NCBI RefSeq assembly: GCF_014851685.1 | Contig: NZ_JACVAC010000001.1 | Location: forward strand, 310,001 to 374,000 | From: Pseudomonas sp. PDM05 | GTDB lineage: Bacteria > Pseudomonadota > Gammaproteobacteria > Pseudomonadales > Pseudomonadaceae | DNA length: 64,000 nucleotides | Direction: 5' to 3' | Shown: positions 56,106-64,000 of the stretch, in pieces | Layout of the letters: each line of letters begins with the position of its first letter | Position numbering within the stretch: the first letter of the stretch is position 1 | Program-made: the position numbers and the translations under genes | Notes under the pieces: model-generated | Told to the model about the DNA's origin: nothing | What the model saw: only the letters and a program-made list of their open reading frames with translations | The model's database searches: none

Positions 56106-56858
56106 ATGGATTTTCCCCTTCCGGATACCAATGCAAGGCCTTGCTATTATTTTTATGGAAGGCCTTATCCATGAGAACCAAGTTGTTTTGACTGTTATCG
56201 CCGCCTCGGAATATTGGCTTTTTATGATGCACGTCAAAGCCCTCAGGGACTTGGCCTTTCGTCAGCCTGTCTACTCCAGACTGGCCATATTTTTGAATCG
56301 ATTTGGGATCTTTTGCCATTTTTTTCAAATACCGTTCCTTAGCGCCGCCTTTTTTTCCGAAGTTTGCACGTATTTTTTTGATCTCACTTTTCGTTCTCTT
56401 GTGATAGCAGGTTTCAAGACCCCAAGGGTCAATCCACATAAATGGGTTAGGTGTGTACTGATAGAAATTGATTCCCCCTGACAACCCTATCGGATCCGGC
56501 GTCGTAAACCGCCCCACATCCGGGTCATAAAACCTGAACGTATTGAAGTGCAGCCCCGTCTCGCGATCCAGATACTGCCCCTGGAACCGCAGGTTCTGTT
56601 CTTCAATGTAGTCAGGCTCACGTACCTCTTCCAGCGTGCTGCCCCACACCCGATAGGTCGCGCTCCAGACCTTATGCTCGTCGGGTTCAGTCAACTGCTC
56701 CGGCAAGCCGTTGAGGTCGTTGTGCACTTCGATCAGCCGGTGCTCGGCGTCGTAGGTGAAACGTTGCAGGCCACGCAGAGCACTGCGTTTTTCGATCATT
56801 CGATCGAAGCCGTCGTAGCGGTAGCGCTTGTCCTGGTAGGTCAGCGACTTGTTGTACC
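56092..56858 (-). pseudogene. Truncated rhs remnant with HNH nuclease tip
   Basis: The first half repeats the end of the main rhs core (RFQGQYLDRETGLHFNTFR, then FYDPDVGRFTTPDPIGL and WIDPWGLE) and then diverges to a unique tip of about 90 residues with an HNH-like motif (FDVHHKKPIFRGGDNSQNNL, then DKAFHKNN). Homology to the main gene stops abruptly at 56858, so there is no start, PAAR or most of the core. Relative to the main copy, 240 bp are missing in frame at a 7-bp repeat. It is a displaced C-terminal cassette that could be re-activated by recombination with the intact core. Confidence 0.85.
56522..56858 (-). repeat. Direct repeat of rhs core (partner at 58856-59432)
   Basis: 56522-56724 matches 58856-59058 and 56718-56858 matches 59292-59432 at high identity. 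The offset between copies changes from 2334 to 2574 bp at a shared CGTTGTG, showing a clean 240-bp deletion. These blocks give homology for cassette exchange between the main gene and the remnant. Confidence 0.85.
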
Positions 56859-56859
56859 T

Positions 56860-57521
56860 TCAAGTAAATTGAATGAAAAAATAGCCACCCACATCGCCGT
56901 TTTTCATCTTCTTCGCTCGATTATCGGCAAAAACATAGCCGATACCTCCACCGAATATCCCTTCATGACGGGGACTCACTTTAGCGATATCAGCGTCGGC
57001 TACCTGAGCCAAAAAATAATAGCGAGGGCTTTCACTCAAGGGACCTTGCAGACATGCAGGACGACCTAGAGCTTTGCTGATACCCGCACCACAGTCCAAA
57101 TCCTCCAGCTCCTCCTCCATTTCTTCTGACGTCAGTGGCTGTTGGGCAATATACGTTCGCGGAATAAGGTCAACCAAGGTTGAGGTGTTAGTTCAGTCGT
57201 CGCCAGCGTGTGAAGTAGCACACAGCTACGGCCAAGTTTAAGTTTCTCCATCTCGCTTTGTTGATGCACCGCCAACTGGCGTACCGAAGACCGTGTGTAG
57301 TTTTCGTCTTTTCGCTCAACACAGATAAACGCCGTCAGTGCCATTTCAGCAGGTATAAATGGGACGTCCAGGAACGTCGAGGTCATTGTTATCACCGGAA
57401 GCATCAGTTGACCGGTTTGTGGATCTTTAGGCCAAAGATCAAGGTCTGTCAGCCACGCTCCTCCGCCTATTTGTCCAAGGTTGCGGTCTTGCTCTGAGAG
57501 AATGATTTGAGTGATGCCCAT
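56860..57521 (-). pseudogene. Frameshifted orphan immunity-like gene (DUF1963-like)
   Basis: ATG 57521 (RBS AAGGA) starts MGITQIILSEQDRNLGQIGG, with GGAWLTDLDLWPKDPQTGQL, resembling DUF1963/YwqG proteins common beside Rhs toxins. The frame breaks at about 57175-57195: the first frame runs into PWLTLFRER and stops at 57132. The sensible continuation (LVDLIPRTYIAQQPL ... GGYFFIQFT, stop at 56860) is one base out of phase. The stop lies two bases from the rhs remnant. No matching toxin tip is left, so it looks like a residual immunity gene. A sequencing error is possible. Confidence 0.6.
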
Positions 57522-57742
57522 AGCCCTTGGTCCTTTAGAAACAACCTTTTCGTTTCGCGAATGAGGCGGCCGAACGCCTCGCTGTTCTGGCCTGCTGTTG
57601 AGTGATGATGCCCGTTTTGACCAGTGCATTGTGTATGGCTCCCCCGGTCCGCTTTAATGTCTCATATCAGGCACATGTAAAAGTCATAACCAAAATGAAA
57701 CTCGCAGACAGGCGATTTGAGCCTGCACCAGATTTTCTCTGA

Positions 57743-58399
57743 CTATAAGTTAAGATAAAACAGCTCCACTTCTTGCGGATCTTCGGCAGTTTTCAAGACA
57801 GCTTTATATTTTCCCTCAAGGTCTTGGATTAGCCCTCCAACACTCAGCAAATAGAGAGCAGGATAATCAGTAGAGGAGCGGATCCATTCGCCTGAATCAA
57901 CCTCATCAAACCATCCCTGCGCTAGCCCAATACTACTCAGCAACTGCTCTTTCCAGTCAGCTCTTTCCTCGAGCTTTTCGAATGAATAAAGCCATATTGA
58001 AAATCGGTCATTGAAGCGCTCAAGCGTTTCTCCAGGGCTTTTCAGTGCCCGCCAATCGGTCAGTTCGACGACAACGTGGTTAGATGTGCGTATTTTTATA
58101 GTCTGCTCGATAATGGATCGCGACCAGCTTTCTGGATATGTAAACCTTTCGTCTCTAAGCGCTTTATCAAGAACAGTGTTGACGCCCGCCATCAAAGCCG
58201 GATCGGAAAGCTGGAGCGTCAGATGAAGAGAAAACCACCCCTTATTCTTGGACAAATTCATCGTATAGCGAAAGGTCCGACCACTTTCGCTTAGCCTTTC
58301 AAAACATCGTCCTTTTTTTAGCACATACCCACATTCAGCAAACGGCCCTGCTAAAAACGAAGTGAGTATTTTCAACACATCCTTTACGGTATCAGTCAT
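57743..58399 (-). CDS. Candidate immunity protein for the main Rhs tip (DUF4304-like)
   Basis: 218 residues. The N-terminal part (VLKKGRCFERLSESGRTFRYTMNLSKNKGWFSLHL) resembles the DUF4304-like immunity fold. No signal or membrane helix is seen, as expected for protection against a cytoplasmic nuclease. Its ATG shares a base with the rhs stop (TAATG at 58401-58397), so translation is coupled to the toxin. Low GC compared with neighbours, typical of exchanged toxin/immunity modules. Confidence 0.7.
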   Translation of the reverse strand: MTDTVKDVLKILTSFLAGPFAECGYVLKKGRCFERLSESGRTFRYTMNLSKNKGWFSLHLTLQLSDPALMAGVNTVLDKALRDERFTYPESWSRSIIEQTIKIRTSNHVVVELTDWRALKSPGETLERFNDRFSIWLYSFEKLEERADWKEQLLSSIGLAQGWFDEVDSGEWIRSSTDYPALYLLSVGGLIQDLEGKYKAVLKTAEDPQEVELFYLNL

Positions 58400-61300
58400 T
58401 ACAACAGCCTCCAAAGTGGAACCCTAGCCTCACTTACAGTGACACCTTTTGTACTTTTTCCAGACCGTCCAAATATACCTTCCCCATCAGAGATCACTTT
58501 ATCTTTTGCAAGCTGTGCGTTCGACCTTACTGCACCGCCGGATTTAACTTCAACCGAAACAACTTTTCCTGACTTGTTGTTTCTTATCAAAATATCAACG
58601 TAGCGTCCTCGCCCGGCACCTGGCGTTTTGACATAAACCTGTGTACCAAGAACGGTCACATTGGGGTTATTCAGTAGTTTTTGATGTACCAGATATTCAG
58701 CTGCCTTACCGTTGGTTTTGTTCTGCTGACGCTGTGCTGAAGAACACGTCCAACCCCAGGGATCGATCCACCCAAAAGGGTTTGGTGAGTACTGATAGAG
58801 ATTCAGGCCACCCGCCAACCCAACCGGATCAGGCGTCGTAAACCGCCCCACTTCCGGGTCATAAAACCTGAACGTATTGAAGTGCAGCCCCGTCTCACGA
58901 TCCAGGTACTGCCCCTGGAACCGCAGGTTCTGTTCTTCAATGTAGTCAGGCTCACGTACCTCTTCCAGCGTGCTGCCCCACACCCGATAGGTCGCGCTCC
59001 AGACGTTGTGCCCGTCGGTTTCAGTCAACTGCTCCGGCAAGCCGTTGAGGTCGTTGTGGTAGTAGCGGATCTTCTGTTGCGGACCGATGCCATCGACTCG
59101 CGCCAACGGCTCGTAGCCTTCGTCTACGTAGACGTAAAGGCTGGTCTGGCGGTGTTTATGCTCCTGCAACAGGCGCAGGCCATCCCAGGTGAAGCGGGTT
59201 TCGCCCAGCAGACGACCGCTGCTGTCCCGCTCGGTTTTGGCGATGCGCCGACCCAGTGGGTCGTAGGTCATGTGCACCACATTGCCGCTGGCGTTGTGCA
59301 CTTCGATCAGCCGGTGCTCGGCGTCGTAGGTGAAACGTTGCAGGTCACGCAGAGTACTGCGTTTTTCGATCATTCGACCGAAGCCGTCGTAGCGGTAGCG
59401 TTTGTCCTGGTAGGTCAGTAGCTTGTTGTGCCTCACTAAGCCGGCACTAGACTGTGCCCCGTCCAACAAGTTGGCGGCAGCGTCGTAGCCGAAGGTTTCC
59501 AGCTGGCCTTGAGTGCTGTCCTGACTAGCGATAATCCGGCCGGTTGCGTCGTAGTGCAGCAGTTGGCGTTGACCGCCTTCCAAACGACCGATCAGATTGT
59601 CAGCCGGGTCGTATTCGAAAGTCTTTTGTTGGGCTGGTGGCAACTGTCGGGGCTGGCCTGCCGGGCTGCGTTTGCGCGAGCGCAACCGACCGCAACGGTC
59701 GTATTCGCTGCGGGTGGTGATCTGGCCTTGGGTACGCAGGACTTCGCGGTGCAGGCGGTCGCGTTCGAAGTCGCTGATGACCTGGCCGTCCAGGTTGATC
59801 TGGTGCAGGTGGCCGCTGCCGTAGTGCAGGCGGTTGAGCCAGCGGCCATCGGGCAGTTGCGTCTGGCTCAAGTTGCCGAGTTCATCATAGTGGTGTTGCA
59901 GCTTGCCGGTTGCACTCTGCTCGCACGTCAGTTGGCCTAGCGCGTCATAGGCAAAACCCAGTGCTTGAGCATTGCCTTGCCGGTCGGTGGTGGTGACGTC
60001 GGTGAGTTGGTCCAACGCGTCGTAGGTGTATTCGGTTCGGCCCTCGTCAGTCTCCTTGACCCGCATACGCCCAACAGCGTCGCGTTGCAGGCGATGCACG
60101 ATAGGAGATGCATCATCCAGCGGGACGTATTCGACCGAGACCACGTTATCCAGCGCGTCATAGGCATAACGCCGCACACTGCCATCGAGGTCTTGCTGTT
60201 GCGTGAGTCGATCACCCTGGTCCCAGGCGAAGCGATAGTGCTCGCCGTTTTCGTTGGTCAGGGTTTGCAATCGACCGTAGGCATCGTGCCGATATTCGAT
60301 CTGGCGGCCATGGGCATCGATGCGCCGCACCAGCTGCCCGCGCCGATCATATTGGTAGCGGGTAGTGTGGCCCGCCGCATCGGTGTAGGCGCTCAACTGA
60401 CCACTGGTGTTGCGCAGGTAGTGTTCGATGTAACCGTAGGGCCTTTCGATTTGAAGCAATCGGCCGCGGCTGTCGTGTTGATAACGCTGGCGTTCACCGA
60501 CTGCATCGATAACGGTTTGTAAATGACCTCGACGGTCGTACTCGAACCTTGTGGCATAGCCCGAACAATCGACCTGTTCAAGCAACTGCCCGGTTTCATT
60601 CCAGCGTTGGGTCTTGTGCTTGCCCGTGGCGTCGATGATCTCCACCACCTGTCCAAACCCATCATGGTGATAGCGCGTGACGTGCCCCAGCGGGTCGGTT
60701 TCACTGAAGCAATTGCCGCGTTGATCGTATCGATACTGCCAGCTGTGGCCGGCTGCATCGGTTTCAACCAATGGCAGCGACCAGTGTTCCAGCCACACCG
60801 TCGATTCAATACGGCCCAGCGGATCTTGTGTGTTGCACAGGTTGCCGGATTCGTCGTAGCCGAATCGCCACTGGCCACCCAGAGGATCGGTAGCCCCCAA
60901 CAACTGGCGCTCTTCATTCCAATCGAACTGCCAGGTGTGCCCCAGGTTGTCGGTGTATTCGGTGATCTGGTACTGCGGGTTCCACTTGCGGGTGCTGACC
61001 CGTTGCAAGCCATCGGTAATCCGCGTAAGCCCGACTAGCAGGTCGTAGTCAAACTGATAATCGTCGCCCTCATCGGTCCAGTGCCGTACCACTCGCCATT
61101 CACGGTCGTCCACACAGGCCCATTGGTAAAAGCAGCGCAGGCCGGTGGGCAGTTGGTGTTCGACCATGCGCTGGCCGCTGTCATAGGCGAAGCGGCGCTG
61201 AACATGCCCATCGGCATCGCGCACGGCTGCGAGATCGCCGCGCGTGTCGTAGGTATAGCTGGAGAGCGTTTCACGACGGTGATCGGGGTACAGGCGCTCG

Positions 61301-62694
61301 ATCTGTTCGACACGGCGGGGCCATTGCTGGCTGTAGCTCAGCTCGATTCGCACAACGCCAAAGGTATCGCGCAACTGGCTCAGGCGGCCCTGATCGTCAT
61401 AGTCGAGGAAAACGCGGTTGTCATTGCGATCTCCCCACTGGCCCAAGCGCAAATGCGCAGGGTTGTCCGGTGTGGGTTCGAACAGCCGATACAGCCCGTC
61501 GACACGCTCAATCAGCAGGTGGCCGCTGGCATGGCGGCGTACGCTCAAGCCTTCGCCGGCGCTGAACACCGCAGCACCTAGCGGGATCACGCCCATGTCG
61601 ATCTGCCGAGCCTGCTCGTCGGTGTAGATCAGCCGTTCGCCGCCTTCGGGATGCGGGCCCATTTCGACGAAAACCTCATAGGCCACACTCCAACTCGCAC
61701 CGAACAGACCGTTACGGCGCTCATCCCGGCTGCTGTAATAACGCTGCCACTCGATTGGCAACAGGCCAGGCAATGCAAAATCCAGGTCGTCGTCACCGTC
61801 GAGAATCTTCGCCCCCGTGGCGCAGTGCACCGGGTTGGGCGAGCCGCGCACTGCTGACGCAAGCGCGTTGCTCACCTGCCCTGTGCCCCACGACACCAAC
61901 CCACCCACCGTCATACAGGGCAACGTGCTGAAGAACTTCGCCCCACCACCGCGCAATGCCAACAACGCCGTTACCGCCAGCCCTACACCCGGCGTCTTGC
62001 CGCTGCGAATCTCACGCACCACCACCGGCGCGCCGCCGATGACCACGTTGGACGAAATCTGCACCTTGCCCACCGTGGCTTCGCAGGTGCTTCTGTCCCC
62101 ACTGCGTACGGCGGGCTGGCCGTTGATGAATACCTTGCTGGAACCTTCGGCGAGGTACTGCTCCGGCATGGGCGGGTGTTTAGTGCAGTCGACGGTATCG
62201 GCAGGACAAGGCACAGCGCCCGCCACCGGCGCAGCGACCGTAGGGCGCCAGAGCTGAGAGAAAAAACCTTCGGCGATATCCAGATAAGTCGGTTCACTGC
62301 CCGCTTCTGGCACGGCGGCGGCGACTTTCCCGGCCGCCCGCGCAGCAGGCTTGCCGTTGATAAACACATCCGGCGAACCGTTGCTGATGAATGCATCGAT
62401 GACGGGTGGGAAGAGTGCGTTGGCGAAAGACTCACATAATCGCGAAAGGCCTTTATCGGCGCCGCTTGCACCCATGCCGAGCCCGACCACCACACCGACC
62501 ACGGCCCCCAGCACAACGCAGCCCAGGCCACCTGTCGCCACGCTGATGCCGGTTGCAGCCACAACGGCCGCCGTGGCCAGTGCCGTCACGGCCACCGTCG
62601 CCGCAACTTCCAGCACGCCGCCCAACACGTCCGCCAGCATCGAGCTGTGCAACAGCGCGTCGCCCTCGCGGGCAGCCCACAGCGTATCCGTCAT
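58399..62694 (-). CDS. Rhs polymorphic toxin with PAAR-like N-terminus and PD-(D/E)XK-like tip
   Basis: 1431 residues. N-terminal region with hydrophobic helices (about residues 25-75) followed by two PAAR-like segments (SPDVFINGKPAARAAG and SSKVFINGQPAVRSGD), a T6SS spike adaptor feature. Then DUF6531-like entry (GLLPIEWQRYYSSRDER), many YD/RHS repeats forming the cocoon, and the core end WIDPWGW. The unique tip (about 117 residues) has GKAAEYLVHQKL, GRYVDIL and SVEVKSG, matching the E...D...ExK nuclease pattern. Likely a T6SS-delivered DNase. No hcp, vgrG or adaptor gene is in the window. Confidence 0.88.
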   Translation of the reverse strand: MTDTLWAAREGDALLHSSMLADVLGGVLEVAATVAVTALATAAVVAATGISVATGGLGCVVLGAVVGVVVGLGMGASGADKGLSRLCESFANALFPPVIDAFISNGSPDVFINGKPAARAAGKVAAAVPEAGSEPTYLDIAEGFFSQLWRPTVAAPVAGAVPCPADTVDCTKHPPMPEQYLAEGSSKVFINGQPAVRSGDRSTCEATVGKVQISSNVVIGGAPVVVREIRSGKTPGVGLAVTALLALRGGGAKFFSTLPCMTVGGLVSWGTGQVSNALASAVRGSPNPVHCATGAKILDGDDDLDFALPGLLPIEWQRYYSSRDERRNGLFGASWSVAYEVFVEMGPHPEGGERLIYTDEQARQIDMGVIPLGAAVFSAGEGLSVRRHASGHLLIERVDGLYRLFEPTPDNPAHLRLGQWGDRNDNRVFLDYDDQGRLSQLRDTFGVVRIELSYSQQWPRRVEQIERLYPDHRRETLSSYTYDTRGDLAAVRDADGHVQRRFAYDSGQRMVEHQLPTGLRCFYQWACVDDREWRVVRHWTDEGDDYQFDYDLLVGLTRITDGLQRVSTRKWNPQYQITEYTDNLGHTWQFDWNEERQLLGATDPLGGQWRFGYDESGNLCNTQDPLGRIESTVWLEHWSLPLVETDAAGHSWQYRYDQRGNCFSETDPLGHVTRYHHDGFGQVVEIIDATGKHKTQRWNETGQLLEQVDCSGYATRFEYDRRGHLQTVIDAVGERQRYQHDSRGRLLQIERPYGYIEHYLRNTSGQLSAYTDAAGHTTRYQYDRRGQLVRRIDAHGRQIEYRHDAYGRLQTLTNENGEHYRFAWDQGDRLTQQQDLDGSVRRYAYDALDNVVSVEYVPLDDASPIVHRLQRDAVGRMRVKETDEGRTEYTYDALDQLTDVTTTDRQGNAQALGFAYDALGQLTCEQSATGKLQHHYDELGNLSQTQLPDGRWLNRLHYGSGHLHQINLDGQVISDFERDRLHREVLRTQGQITTRSEYDRCGRLRSRKRSPAGQPRQLPPAQQKTFEYDPADNLIGRLEGGQRQLLHYDATGRIIASQDSTQGQLETFGYDAAANLLDGAQSSAGLVRHNKLLTYQDKRYRYDGFGRMIEKRSTLRDLQRFTYDAEHRLIEVHNASGNVVHMTYDPLGRRIAKTERDSSGRLLGETRFTWDGLRLLQEHKHRQTSLYVYVDEGYEPLARVDGIGPQQKIRYYHNDLNGLPEQLTETDGHNVWSATYRVWGSTLEEVREPDYIEEQNLRFQGQYLDRETGLHFNTFRFYDPEVGRFTTPDPVGLAGGLNLYQYSPNPFGWIDPWGWTCSSAQRQQNKTNGKAAEYLVHQKLLNNPNVTVLGTQVYVKTPGAGRGRYVDILIRNNKSGKVVSVEVKSGGAVRSNAQLAKDKVISDGEGIFGRSGKSTKGVTVSEARVPLWRLL

Positions 62695-62804
62695 GCGCAA
62701 CAGTCCCTGTCCGAAAAGGCAGGATCAAATCACGCAGTGCCGTTATTTCTCAGGTGAGACTTTCCGAGGGGGTCGTAGGACGGGTCCCAAAGACCGCTTG
62801 AGCA

Positions 62805-62827
62805 CCGGCCAGCACGAGACTGGCCGG
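62805..62827 (-). other. Stem-loop after pqqA
   Basis: CCGGCCAG and CTGGCCGG form a perfect 8-bp stem with a seven-base loop, starting 8 bp beyond the pqqA stop and without a T-run. A hairpin at this place is known in pqq operons, where it limits read-through from the abundant pqqA message. Confidence 0.6.
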
Positions 62828-62834
62828 CGGTAGA

Positions 62835-62906
62835 TCAACGGCTGGCGAAGTACATGGTCACTTCAAAGCCGATACGCAGGTCGGTAAACGCGGGTTTTTT
62901 CCACAT
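62835..62906 (-). CDS. pqqA: PQQ precursor peptide PqqA
   Basis: A 23-residue peptide beginning [19 protein letters not shown]. It contains the invariant Glu15 and Tyr19 (E-x-x-x-Y) that PqqE cross-links to build pyrroloquinoline quinone. RBS GAGGAA precedes ATG 62906. It lies downstream of exaC on the same strand, as in P. aeruginosa, but the next gene is rhs rather than pqqB. It must rely on pqqB-E genes encoded elsewhere, or act as a second precursor copy. Confidence 0.93.
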   Translation of the reverse strand: MWKKPAFTDLRIGFEVTMYFASR

Positions 62907-63033
62907 GGGACGTTCCTCTTGTTGTGCCGGAAGATTCCGGTCGGGTCATTAATGCATGGGGGGTATGGGAGGCGAATGCTACTTTCGAAGGAGTTCGCGC
63001 ACTGCAATAGTCTCAGGCATACAGGGAACCAAA

Positions 63034-63061
63034 TGTGGGAGCTGGCTTGCCTGCTCCCACA
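63034..63061. repeat. Single short REP hairpin between pqqA and exaC
   Basis: TGTGGGAG and CTCCCACA enclose a short loop (CTGGCTTGCCTG). It is a solitary REP derivative rather than a paired REPIN. Confidence 0.75.
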
Positions 63062-63087
63062 GGGGACTGCATTTCAAGCCTGGAGGG

Positions 63088-64000
<913 letters not shown>

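Overview
The window is a 64 kb piece of a fluorescent-group Pseudomonas chromosome. The evidence is the conserved ppiD-hupB-lon-clpX-clpP-tig block with its Arg/His/Leu/His tRNA cluster and folD, the pyrimidine-degradation and uronate-oxidation loci, the ercS-ercA-pqqA-exaC alcohol-oxidation neighbourhood, high GC, and many copies of the REP/REPIN repeat typical of P. fluorescens-type genomes (GTGGGAGCGGGCTTGCTCGC and its inverse). All calls were made by reading the sequence; no database search was run.

Layout. 1-7.2 kb: end of phnW and phnX (aminoethylphosphonate breakdown), a cytochrome b561, a PLP-dependent ACC deaminase/D-cysteine desulfhydrase relative, fadH, a membrane-anchored nitrilase-fold protein that seems to lack its catalytic Cys and Lys, an AraC regulator and an unannotated 28-residue protein. 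7.2-11.7 kb: a MarR-controlled locus holding a full-length AceE-type E1 and a separate 'half E1', both behind the same palindromic box. 11.7-14.7 kb: a DUF2242 lipoprotein and a divergent LysR/MFS pair. 14.7-25.3 kb: the protein-quality-control block (ppiD, hupB, lon, clpX, clpP, tig), four tRNAs and folD. 25.5-34 kb: pbpG, small envelope proteins and a tripartite RND efflux operon. 34-42.5 kb: reductive pyrimidine catabolism (amidase, NCS1 transporter, hydA, preT, preA and a TetR regulator). 42.6-48.3 kb: copC-copD, then a uronate cluster (OprD porin, udh, lactonase, aldose epimerase) whose two promoters share architecture, operator and Crc/Hfq-type CA motifs. 48.3-52.8 kb: an EmrAB-like efflux pair and a DASS anion transporter. 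52.9-64 kb: ercS-ercA, a stacked Rhs toxin/immunity locus, an isolated pqqA and the end of exaC.

The most distinctive region is 55.6-62.7 kb. On the minus strand a complete PAAR-like/Rhs protein with a PD-(D/E)XK-like tip is translationally coupled to a candidate immunity gene. This is followed by a frameshifted orphan immunity-like gene, a truncated rhs remnant carrying an HNH nuclease tip (with an exact 240-bp in-frame deletion relative to the main copy), and a zinc-ribbon protein overlapping that tip. The whole stack sits between pqqA and ercA, where related pseudomonads carry pqqBCDE, so the insertion appears to have split the pqq/exa/erc neighbourhood. The half-E1/MarR/E1 arrangement is the second locus most likely to hide undescribed biology.
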